13,221 nt of DNA from Saccoglossus kowalevskii (GCF_000003605.2 NW_003148275.1:6869-20089), one strand, 5' to 3'; numbered from the stretch's first letter, positions 1 through 7,724 are shown. Numbers and translations are program-made. Notes: generated by a model not told the origin, from the sequence alone.

Positions 1-83
1 TTCAGCGGTTTTTCATTGCGAATCCTTTGTATATGATGATGGCGACAGAGTCAATTCAAGCGACACTTTGTTGAACGTTAAAT
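1..83 (+). CDS. Exon a (partial): C-terminal end of Ig domain 1
   Basis: The frame starts at base 2 and reads S-A-V-F-H-C-E-S, the F strand with its conserved Cys (C6). A glycosylation sequon N18-S-S and the G strand L-L-N-V-K follow. The donor is gtaagt at 84, leaving a phase 1 split codon. The ending closely resembles that of the next domain (A-L-Q-C-E-A ... V-I-L-D-V-E), so domains 1 and 2 are probably duplicates of one another. The exon is cut by the window edge. Confidence 0.85.
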
Positions 84-3000
84 GTAAGTAAATTAAAGTA
101 TTTTTGTACTGAAAGTTCTCATGAATTTATTACTTGTAAAACTGTTATACCTTTATACCAAATCGCTGGCCGGTAACTGTGTCACTATTCAATATTTCCT
201 ATTACGTGCATGTGTCATCCCACTGGGTTGACAGTTAGATATTAGTGTTAGGGTACAGTAGCCGAACAGGTACAATCTTTTAAGTAGCTTTGCATTGGCT
301 CCAATTCTATTGAGATGTCTTGCTGCTATATACATGTAGAAAGAAAGCGTAGTGTATTGTATGCGCGAAATATATAAACATATGTACCTCAATAATGTGT
401 CGTGTTTACGTTTTGGTTGCTGTATTCCAATCGTCTGCAATCCACACAATATACACAATCATCGCTTGGCAAACATGGTTATTACAAATTAAATGTAAAT
501 CAATATTAAGAATATTGATGTCGAGTGTTTAAAACGTACAGGGTAGATGATATTAAAAGTAATATGTAATTAAAAAAAAACATATATTTTACGTAGGCAA
601 ACTATCTTCGGTAATAGCCCCATACAAAATCTAAACTGCAGAATAATGACGTCCTACGTGTTTTTATCAAACACGTTTACCTAATCGTCTAACATTTTAT
701 GTGATTCGCCAGATTTGTTCTTCTTGAAAAAGTTTTTCAATTCCAACTCTTTACACATACAGTTCCTCCCTCCGAAGATGCTGGTTGTCAAACGCAACTT
801 ACCGGTTACAGAGGAACCTTAATTGAAGGTGATCAGTTGACGTTGACATGTACAACATGTAGCAGCAATCCTGCATCATATATCACGTGGTATAGAAATG
901 GGTCACCAACAGATGAACATTTAAATGAAGTAGAACACAGTGTAGGCGCGTACCTCGGCACTGTGACGTCACAGGTGCTGAATTACACTGTCACACACAT
1001 TGACCATGAAGACGCGCTACAATGTGAGGCGCATTATATTGAAGCATCGACAAATACATATTTGTCTAATCTTGTGATATTAGATGTAGAATGTAAGTAC
1101 ATACATTTTATTATGGACGTTTATGCAAATAAATTTGCTTTTCTACAAATAACATATATTACATCATGTATAATGTGTTTATAAACATTTAACATGTACA
1201 TTGCAGATTCTCCAATTGTGGTCAACGGAATGCAAAACAGTTATTCATACGCTACTGAGTATTACACAGCTGAACTGAAATGTGAAGTAAACAGCAATCC
1301 TGTTGCAAACATCACATGGTTTAATATAAACGGCGATGTTATCAATAATGGATCCAAGACCCAAATTGTCGATGTGGTTCATAATACATATCTTAGTAGT
1401 AGTTTGACACTATACGATGTTACCGAATCTTTCTACGGAAATTATACGTGTATTTCAACAAATTATATTAATACTGCCGAGTTTATTATAGTACTTGAAG
1501 GACCTAGTAAGTTTTTTTTTTTCAATTGCAATGTTCTAGTATTAGTTCCCTTTCGAACGCAGTCCAAAAACGGGGACTTATGTTTTGGCTTTTGTGTGTC
1601 CGTGCGTCCGTGCTCCATGTGTCCGTGCGTCCGGACCTGTATCTTAGAAATACCTGGACTAATCACAATCAAACTTCACACATACATCATACATGATATT
1701 ATACATATGCACCTCAATTTGTTTCACGATCTGTCTCAATATGGCCAAATGGTGGAAATTTTTGTGCTAGAAAATCATCAAAGATCAAGCATTTCTGGCA
1801 CTCCAGAACTGGATCTTGACGTTTAAGGATAACTTTTGTTCAAATTTGGTAAATGCATTAGACATTATTGGTACGGCACGTCATTTTATTTTTCAGATCG
1901 GATTCAAAATGGCTGACTGGCGATCGTTTTGTTTAAAGGAATGCGCTTCTAGAGCCATATCTCTGTCAAGCTTTGACTGATTATGTTCAAATTTTATATA
2001 TTTATTATACACTATTTTATAGATATATAGATGTATTCAACATGGCCGACTGGTGGCCATTTTGTTTTAATTAATGCTGTTCCAGAGCAAAATTTCGCAA
2101 TATGGACAAGTCCTCATTTGAGGATGTCCATACTTTTGACATAATTATGTTCCAAATATATTACTATAAACAAAACTGTATATCTTAAATTTTATAACTA
2201 ACGGGGACTGTGCAATGCATGACTTGTTTTTACTATATTAATTGCCATAATATGATGTTTGTTTATATGATCATCACATATAAAATCACATATTTAACAA
2301 AAATAGCTGACGAGTTATTGACTACATATACCACATATACAATCTCTGAAAAAAAATTAAGAAATCTGTTGCTACATTTATTGTTTAAATGGTCATTTAA
2401 TCGCCTGTGACCATCTTTGACGTCTAGTAAACTGTAGATGACTGTCATGATCTAACAGACGTTCAAAAATTATTTCAAATTTGACTTTCATTTATTATTA
2501 CTTAAAATACTTGCAAATATGCAATTTTGTTCTTTATAATAATGCGGGTTTATAAATTTGACGGCTGTTTGGGTATGTTCTATTATTAATAGTGCTACAA
2601 ATTGGGGAAAATGTATTTTGGAAATGATGCACTCTGTATTTGATCACTTTGTCAATGCATCACGACGTGGTTTTGGATTATATTTCCCATATATTTCTAA
2701 ATAAAAATATGGAAAATTAAAAATGAAACTACGTACTTAATGCTTGTATGTTGTATTGTTTTTATTACAGTGACTGTGACATCATACTCAACTGCAATTA
2801 CTGTGTGCCTAGTACTGTCACAAATTCTTGTCATTGTAGATATTGTAATAGTTATACTGATATATAGAGAGGACTGGTTGAAAGATACAACATGTGAGTA
2901 TAGCGTCAGTGGTTTAATAGAGTATTGCTATTTATTGTCGTATTTTAATGTTAAATGTTTAATGGCAATATATCTTTATATTATTTTGATTTTTAGCGTC

Positions 3001-4721
3001 TGAGGCAAGTGAGCATCCAAAAAGGTATGTCGTTATTTGTGTTGTGCTCTTAACACTGATAATTTTGAAAAAAAAAATAGATTGCGCAAATTTAGATTGT
3101 TGAATAAAAAATGTACTCGTTCCTGCTTGCAGTAATTCAAACCTGAATATCTATTCTAATACGGAAATCAGTGACCTTCAGAACACAGATGTCATCACAA
3201 GTAAGTAGAGCTTTCAGATTTTGAAATTATATTGCCAATCAGTATAGGCAACTTGGCTACGACAGCATATGTGGATATACCTGATTATCAAAGTGAAATA
3301 TAAAATTAAGCGAAATGTTTTGGATAGAATTAAATATGTAACATTTTCCCCAAGCTGCTTCATTGCTGACATTCAATTACCGTTGTACGAACAGCGTAAG
3401 TCAAACATACACTCGTTGATTTGGTATAACAGTAACGCCATTCAGATGGAACTATAATCTCAAATACTTGAACTTGAACTCAGACAGTACGCTGTGCATC
3501 TAGCACACATTACAACATTGCTTGACCTGTTTGTATTTACCATTATTACGCACTACTAGTCAGGCGAACATACCTGTAGAAAATATTGCCAGAAAATATA
3601 TTTTTAGCAAACTAACTAACATGTCTAATATATTTTTCTACTATGACTTATAGGTATCTCACATGTCATTATTACGTCTGCTTAATCACACTATACTTAT
3701 AGTCTAAATGAGAAGCACAACATTACACAGTGTGGAAAAGAATGATTTTGGCTCTGTTTACATTCTATTATAAGTGTCTCAAAACATATGTTATCTTTTC
3801 ACTGATAAGGATAATTTCAATAGTATCCAAGTTTGCAGACGACAGACGGACGGATATCACGTATTTAAAAACTCATTACACAGAAATAACGCTACAAGGA
3901 ACATGTTACATTGGCCACGACTCATTATACTACCTTTCGCGCTTACAGCTCTACTTATTTTTCGGCATGAACTGATATGTGTATGTATGCCTTTATTATT
4001 TGCAACTTTTTCAGACAGTTATGGCAAATTAGCTTGCCATAGAAAAGCCTAATACCAGTGTTAAACCAAATCAACACGTTAGTGCAGACTGTTTATATTA
4101 TTTCCGTTTTTTCTTATTTTGTTTTATTTTTTGGTTTTCTGTTCTTTATATATTTTGCAAAAATGTAGCTTATTGGATATATTTGGTCTTTTTTTAGACC
4201 GTCACAACGACCATATTCAGACTAGACAAGAGAATGGTGGAGATTTCGAATATGCAAACGTAGAACCAAAGAGAGTAAAAAGGCAAAAGTCAAAAGCAGC
4301 TAATTATACACATGACGATGTGTCGATTGTGAATGATAGACAAAATGAACATGGCGCACCTCATACGTCCAAGGTAATAACAATTACGCATAATTTGATA
4401 ACGATTTAGTTACTTCCCTTTCATATTTTTATGCTATAGTAACATTCGACAATTTTTGTTTTCTTAGGTTACATATATGATAATGAAGGTGAAAACAGTT
4501 ATATATAACAGTTATATATTTAAACTATATTATTATTATTGTGCCACTAAATTGTTATAAATATTTGTTTGCAGAAGCCCGTGGGGGATGGCATACAGTA
4601 TGCTGATATTGAGTTTGAAGTACGGAGGAAACCTGTTCCCGGTGGTGGACGTGTCAAACCTACACGTGGAGAGTTTGCTACTCCAGAAACCCAATATGCA
4701 ACGCTCGCTTTCCCTCAGTAA
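1..4721 (+). CDS. Ig-superfamily transmembrane receptor with tandem C-terminal ITIM-like motifs (3' part, 8 exons)
   Basis: Joining 2-83, 763-1092, 1207-1506, 2771-2893, 2997-3024, 3133-3200, 4198-4373 and 4575-4721 gives one open frame of 417 residues ending in TAA; every join is GT-AG and keeps frame. Residues below count from the first full codon at base 2. Order: end of an Ig domain (1-28), Ig domain 2 (about 29-138), Ig domain 3 (about 139-237), helix 246-269, cytoplasmic tail 270-417. The tail carries Y295-S-N, Y329-A-N-V, I376-Q-Y378-A-D-I and T408-Q-Y410-A-T-L. Known of such motifs: phosphorylated ITIMs recruit SH2 phosphatases (SHP-1/2, SHIP), and Y-x-N recruits GRB2-type adaptors. 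Inferred role: an inhibitory or dual-function immune-type or adhesion receptor at the plasma membrane; the ligand is unknown. The signal peptide, promoter and first domains lie upstream of the window. It could instead be an adhesion molecule of the CEACAM/PECAM style. I do not recognise a named orthologue. Confidence 0.9.
84..762 (+). other. Intron 1 (679 bp)
   Basis: It runs from gtaagt to a pyrimidine-rich acceptor ending acacatacag. It holds no coding signal; the minus-strand open stretch at 189-458 has no protein-like pattern. At 637-680 it contains an inverted fragment of the block B repeat found near 9.7 kb (separate entry). Confidence 0.85.
637..680 (-). repeat. Inverted fragment of dispersed repeat block B
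   Basis: Bases 648-663 are the exact reverse complement of 9691-9706 (16 bases, centred on CTACGT). The similarity extends, with a few changes, over 637-680 against 9675-9717. This places a copy of the downstream repeat family inside the receptor gene in the opposite orientation. Confidence 0.6.
763..1092 (+). CDS. Exon b: Ig domain 2
   Basis: This is a complete Ig domain on one exon, phase 1 at both ends. It shows the B-strand Cys (L-T-L-T-C57), the core Trp (I-T-W70-Y-R-N-G) and the F-strand Cys in E-D-A-L-Q-C115. The usual Tyr two residues before that Cys is replaced by Leu. Two further cysteines, C36 near the N-terminus and C60 just after C57, could form a second disulphide. N101-Y-T is a glycosylation sequon. 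A junction Phe plus P-P-S starts the domain, as is common at the linker between Ig domains. The acceptor is at 761-762 and the donor gtaagt at 1093. Confidence 0.9.
1207..1506 (+). CDS. Exon c: Ig domain 3 (C2/I-set-like)
   Basis: This is a second complete phase 1-1 Ig exon. It has the B-strand A-E-L-K-C163, the core I-T-W175-F, then S-L-T-L-Y-D-V and the canonical F strand F-Y-G-N-Y-T-C219. Sequons are N172-I-T, N185-G-S and N216-Y-T, so the domain is probably well glycosylated. It is more canonical than domain 2 and less similar to it than domain 1 is. Acceptor ttgcag is at 1201-1206; donor gtaagt at 1507 is followed by a T-run. Intron 2 (1093-1206) is only 114 bp. Confidence 0.92.
1594..1633. 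repeat. GTCCGTGC minisatellite
   Basis: Imperfect tandem copies of gtccgtgc, interrupted once by tccatgt, sit inside the intron 3 repeat. Confidence 0.75.
2101..2132. repeat. Perfect-stem hairpin in the intron 3 repeat
   Basis: TATGGACA (2101-2108) pairs with TGTCCATA (2125-2132), and TCCTCA (2111-2116) pairs with TGAGGA (2119-2124), with a two-base bulge (ag) on one side. It lies near the right end of the CGGGGACT-bounded repeat. Confidence 0.7.
2771..2893 (+). CDS. Exon d: transmembrane segment
   Basis: It begins at acceptor ttattacag (phase 1) and ends at donor gtgagt (2894, phase 1). It encodes a short Ser/Thr stalk (T-V-T-S-Y-S-T), a hydrophobic helix of about 24 residues (A246-Y269, rich in Ile, Val and Leu), and a stop-transfer R-E-D-W-L-K. 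The helix contains D261 near its middle and Q255, both unusual in a single-pass helix. Intron 3 before it (1507-2770) holds the CGGGGACT repeat and otherwise only AT-rich sequence. Confidence 0.9.
2997..3024 (+). CDS. Exon e: 28-nt juxtamembrane micro-exon
   Basis: It lies between acceptor gatttttag and donor gtatgt and encodes S-E-A-S-E-H-P-K plus split codons (phase 1 in, phase 2 out). It is supported by two good splice sites and by the frame it preserves, not by conserved residues. It is the one exon that changes phase, so skipping it would shift the frame. Intron 4 before it is 103 bp and intron 5 after it is 108 bp. Confidence 0.75.
3133..3200 (+). CDS. Exon f: cytoplasmic tail, first tyrosine motif (Y-S-N)
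   Basis: Acceptor cctgcttgcag at 3122-3132, donor gtaagt at 3201, phase 2 in and phase 1 out. It encodes 22 full codons rich in Asn, Ser and Thr. It contains N-I-Y295-S-N-T-E-I, a Y-x-N motif of the type bound by GRB2-family SH2 domains when phosphorylated. Confidence 0.82.
3201..4197 (+). other. Intron 6 (997 bp), no recognisable content
   Basis: It runs from gtaagt to ggtctttttttag. AT-rich, with short chance reading frames and no repeat that I can match elsewhere in the window. A cryptic donor (gtaagt at 3395) has no phase-compatible exon upstream of it. Confidence 0.75.
4198..4373 (+). CDS. Exon g: cytoplasmic tail, Y-A-N-V motif and basic cluster
   Basis: Acceptor tctttttttag, donor gtaata at 4374, phase 1 in and phase 0 out. 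It encodes F-E-Y329-A-N-V, which fits both Y-x-N (GRB2-type) and Y-x-x-V, though Phe at -2 departs from the strict ITIM. A basic cluster follows (K335-R-V-K-R-Q-K-S-K343), then N-Y347-T-H-D-D-V, a tyrosine in an acidic setting. The region is hydrophilic and probably disordered. Confidence 0.87.
4575..4721 (+). CDS. Exon h: terminal coding exon with twin ITIM-like modules
   Basis: Acceptor tatttgtttgcag, phase 0. It encodes 48 residues and TAA at 4719-4721. I376-Q-Y378-A-D-I-E-F fits the ITIM consensus (S/I/V/L)-x-Y-x-x-(I/V/L). T408-Q-Y410-A-T-L-A-F is ITSM-like at -2 (Thr) but has Leu at +3. The tyrosines are 32 residues apart, too far for an ITAM and typical of paired inhibitory motifs. A Pro/Gly/Arg linker separates them. 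The stop overlaps a possible donor (gtaagc, 4718-4723). If that donor were spliced to the acceptor at 4885-4886, the ending P-Q would be replaced by about 35 further residues ending at 4992. I prefer the direct stop because the alternative extension has no recognisable pattern. Confidence 0.9.
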   Translation, partial: KPVGDGIQYADIEFEVRRKPVPGGGRVKPTRGEFATPETQYATLAFPQ

Positions 4722-5065
4722 GCATATGCATCATCGAACTGAAGAACACAGCCTAACAATTATTTTCATTTTCGACTTTGCTTTTTATTCAACAAATTGT
4801 AATGCAATGTGATTTTTCCTTTTATACTACATTCATCTTTTGTAAATTAGTTTTGAAATTCTAATTTTAATTAATTTTGTTCGCAGATCCCATTGCGTAT
4901 TGAACTATTATTCAAAGTCAGCAATTGCAAATTACATATTTTGCAGTTTGGGTTCGCTGCTCCGTAAATTAAAACTATGTACCTTTATGTAAATTTAGTA
5001 ATATACAATCACATTTAACACCGTTTTCGTCTGATTTTCGAATTGTCTCTTCTTCCTAAATAAAT
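4722..5065 (+). other. Probable 3' UTR / gene end, possible 3' exon from 4887
   Basis: No conserved coding pattern. A strong acceptor-like site (ttttgttcgcag) ends at 4886, so a 3' exon, untranslated or with a short alternative C-terminus, may start at 4887. Confidence 0.45.
5059..5064 (+). terminator. Candidate poly(A) signal AATAAA
   Basis: AATAAA followed within a few bases by GT-rich tcgtgtggtatat, the usual layout of a cleavage signal. It is the first AATAAA after the stop codon of the receptor gene, about 340 bp downstream. Confidence 0.5.
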
Positions 5066-6171
5066 CGTGTGGTATATCCTGATTATCTAACTGTAAATGC
5101 CACTGTCGTCATCTCAGCGTTGGTTGAATAATTGATAAAATGTTCTTTGCTACAGCGGCCTAATTTAAGTTGTTTAATAGCTTGAAATAACTGTGTAGTA
5201 CGCCAAAATGTATCTGTCGCAACGTTGTCTCTTCAATTTAAAGACCATCAAACCAATTTTATTTTTAAAATGAATTAACCATATGAATATTTCTGTTTAC
5301 AACTCGACCAGGGACACGATCTAAATCCCACTTTGAGCTGAGGACCTGGAAAACGTGAATATTTGATGGTTATATTACGTTATTACATGCATTATTATTT
5401 TGTAAGGGCTGCTGAGTTCATAAAAGCACACTAAATCATCAACATGATATGATTTATTATGACATACGTTTCATGGTCAACGATAGAAGGCGGTCACGGA
5501 TGTAGTCATCTCTCCAAAATTACGTCTCAATTTCACCATTGCCATCAAGCAGTCTCAAATGGCCATTCTTATATACACTATTGAGAATATTATCCAATAA
5601 ATTATAACAGGAAGTTACACAGAATGATGTGGTACGGGTTAAGAGTTCCACAGTAACACGATCAATATATATATATAAAATTTAACCTGGCTCGTACGGC
5701 GAAGATTCAATAGTTTTTATATCAATGCTAAGGTGGGCCATCTTTTAATGTAAGCATAGTGTAACGAGTTATTTGCACGGGTTATTTAAACTGACATTTT
5801 GTTCATGTTTATCTCTCACGCAAACTAGATAGAACTATCTCGTTATTTGCGTTTGTCGATCTTGATAAGTCACTTGTATGAGTTTTATGTTTGCCTAAAG
5901 TATGTCTGTTCTGTAGCTCCTGCACGTCCAACATCTCACAATCCGGAGTTACGTGTTCTTCGGAACACCATGCTACGGAAAAAAAATACAAAATACATTG
6001 CGTCTTTCTAGAGGTCAAACGATCAATGTTTGCTGTTGTGCGATTGTATTTTTTGTTGTTGATAGAAATGTATTTTAATGCTCAGTTAGCTAGCGAGGCT
6101 TGCCCAGCTGCGGAATTAGAACAAACAGCATGTATTGTCATTACTAATTAATATTCTTTTGTTCGTGCTTG
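5066..6171. other. Intergenic, nothing recognised
   Basis: AT-rich sequence with a short (AT)n run at 5664-5677. The overlapping open frames near 5809-6151 on both strands have no protein-like pattern. No RNA gene or repeat copy is recognised. Confidence 0.6.
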
Positions 6172-6560
6172 TGCTAGACGAACGTGAACACGAGTGAGTG
6201 AGTTGTCACCCAGCTCCCGGCCAGTGTAGTGCAGCTCCGGTGCAGTGTCGACGTGGCAGCCATCACAAATGCCTGTTCAATTCTGAATGTGGGACTGATA
6301 GATGCGAGGCAAGCCTGATGTGGGTCTGCGATGTACAATCAACATTATTTTTACACCTATGTTTCGCCCGAATGCGCGATTTGCTGATCTTGATCATTTC
6401 TCTGAATGGACAGTATGAAAGTAGCGTGATGTTCGGACAGAGTCGTGTAGGTTGTATTCCCCAAGACCTCGTCGTTTGAAGCTGTGGAACTGATTTCTTC
6501 GTCGACGTTACTGTGAATGACTGTACTCTCGCTGAAAATACACAGTAAGAGTTTCGCACC
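6172..6560. other. GC/CpG-richer patch of unknown nature
   Basis: Base composition changes sharply here (for example cagctcccggccag, cgtcgacgtt and several CpGs), against AT-rich surroundings. The open frames on both strands (6198-6479 plus, 6263-6559 minus) are most simply explained by fewer AT-rich stop codons. Possible readings are a remnant of an inserted element, a non-coding exon or a promoter. I cannot decide between them. Confidence 0.3.
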
Positions 6561-6609
6561 TAGGTAGGGTAGGCAATTCCGATCTGGGCAATCATCATTG
6601 TTAATATTA

Positions 6610-6811
6610 TTGTAATGTATATTACTGGCCGGTTTGTAATTTGTATTACTCCTATTAATGGTTTATGCTTATTGTACTAGTAAATTAGTATTATTTAATG
6701 TATTCTGGTTGTGTGCCTCTGTTTGACCTTTAGTGTAGCGCCCTTGAGTGCGGGATATTGGCGACCAGGTTCGCGGAAATTTGTAGTTGTTTTCACGTAT
6801 TTAAAAATAAA
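6610..6811 (+). mobile_element. Weak LTR/primer-binding-site-like remnant
   Basis: A stretch starting tgtaatg is followed by tgtagcgcccttgag and then tggcgaccagg (6760-6770). The last begins with TGG, as a tRNA primer-binding site does next to a retrotransposon LTR, and AATAAA follows at 6806-6811. No gag, pol or paired LTR is visible in the window, so this is a tentative call based on style alone. Confidence 0.18.
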
Positions 6812-6885
6812 GTCACATTTCTTTTTGTTGAAGCATTTAGTTCATTTTTTTCACTGACAATCTTTGACCATTTCTTTCTGTATTT

Positions 6886-7113
6886 TTAGAAATCGGCAAT
6901 ACCATACTGACATCTTTCCCGCAATGGCACAAGTAGCGTTGACTGCTGCATTCTCTTGTCTATTTCGATAGAATCTTGAACAAGTTCTTCGTCGGAAGTT
7001 TTAAATAGCTCATCCAGTTGTCCGAGGTTACAATTTAGGTCAAGATTGACCTTATTTCTGATATGACAGATGGATTTCGAAAACCTGCGCCATACAGTGA
7101 ATACAGAAGCCAT
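6886..7113 (-). pseudogene. Unidentified 75-codon minus-strand reading frame
   Basis: The frame runs from ATG (7113) to TAA (6886). Its middle, L-D-E-L-F-K-T-S-D-E-E-L-V-Q-D-S, is charged and amphipathic and looks more protein-like than other short frames here. An in-frame TAG lies two codons upstream of the ATG, within tttag, which could be an acceptor instead. I do not recognise the family. It may be a relic exon or a chance frame. Confidence 0.15.
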
Positions 7114-7379
7114 TTTCTAAATATTCAATTCCATCTGCTTCCAAAAATCATTTATATTTCACGACCTAACTATTCTAATGCCAGATATAAGACTCTGCCA
7201 CATCTTATCAGATGCCTGGATGGAGACTTACCATTGCAGGCGTAATTGCTCAAATTTTACTTAGTTTGAAAATAAAATATTCACAACTATCTAAACTAAC
7301 TTCAAATGATTTATCTTTAAGACAACGACAGCGGTAAAAACGTTTAAAAGAGTTTAGTTGATAAATTGATCAATATAAA

Positions 7380-7500
7380 CACAAAGTGTCATTCCCTGTG
7401 ATACCAAGTGTTAGGAAGGAATAGCATATTATACGGCGTTATATATTTCATGATTCAAAATAACTCTGTCACCCATATAAGCCCATAAGACATGATATGC
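7380..7500 (+). repeat. Left part of a diverged repeat shared with about 12500-12600
   Basis: The 16-mer tgtcacccatataagc occurs at 7470 and again at 12575. The preceding 80 bp are alignable with small gaps (ataccaagtgttagg against ataccggggtattgg). At the right-hand copy block A follows within about 120 bp. At this copy block A is about 1.6 kb further on. Confidence 0.5.
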
Positions 7501-7606
7501 AATAATCAAATTATTAAAATATTGCATAAAAAATAAACATTTCACATATAGGGTTACTGTGATGACATGTCTTGAAAAAACTGGTTAAATTATGTGTTTA
7601 TTTCAG

Positions 7607-7699
7607 ATCATGAAAGTCAAGAAATTCTCTTCTCCCATAATTTCCAAATCACACTCTGGGAATGAATTGAAATGCACAGTGTTGTTACAAAAGGGTTAG
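7607..7699 (+). other. Possible terminal exon (weak)
   Basis: A good acceptor (gtgtttatttcag, ending 7606) precedes an open frame starting I-M-K-V-K-K-F-S-S-P and ending in TAG at 7697-7699. AATAAA follows 20 bp later (7719-7724). The order acceptor, frame, stop and poly(A) signal is suggestive, but no upstream exon is known and the peptide is unrecognised. Confidence 0.15.
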
Positions 7700-7724
7700 A
7701 TGAAAGGTACAGTCTACTAATAAA

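Larger units (their letters stand above)
1569..2209. repeat. Dispersed repeat in intron 3, bounded by CGGGGACT
   Basis: The motif acggggact occurs near 1570 and again near 2202, in the same orientation, framing about 640 bp. Just inside the left end is a CCGTGCGT-type minisatellite (1594-1633). Three degenerate modules follow, around 1736-1763, 1902-1934 and 2034-2070, each built on caaNatggcNNactggYgg with a T-rich tail. A hairpin at 2101-2132 lies near the right end. No protein is encoded. It resembles, from memory, short non-autonomous repeats that are abundant in mollusc genomes; the class is uncertain. Confidence 0.55.

Noticed and set aside
1463-1826. Extension of exon c through the intron 3 repeat, and the antisense frame there
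   Set aside because: The frame passes through a T-run and a minisatellite after a perfect donor at 1507; the continuation is repeat-derived.
3350-3400. Cryptic exon in intron 6 ending at gtaagt (3395)
   Set aside because: The only plausible acceptor gives an exon ending in phase 0, incompatible with the phase 1 acceptor of exon g.
4575-4721. Reading the two terminal tyrosine motifs as an ITAM
   Set aside because: An ITAM needs about 6-12 residues between the two Y-x-x-(L/I) units; here there are 28.
5460-5500. tggtcaacg near 5474 as another block A copy
   Set aside because: Only nine bases match the region at 9181; the flanks do not align convincingly.
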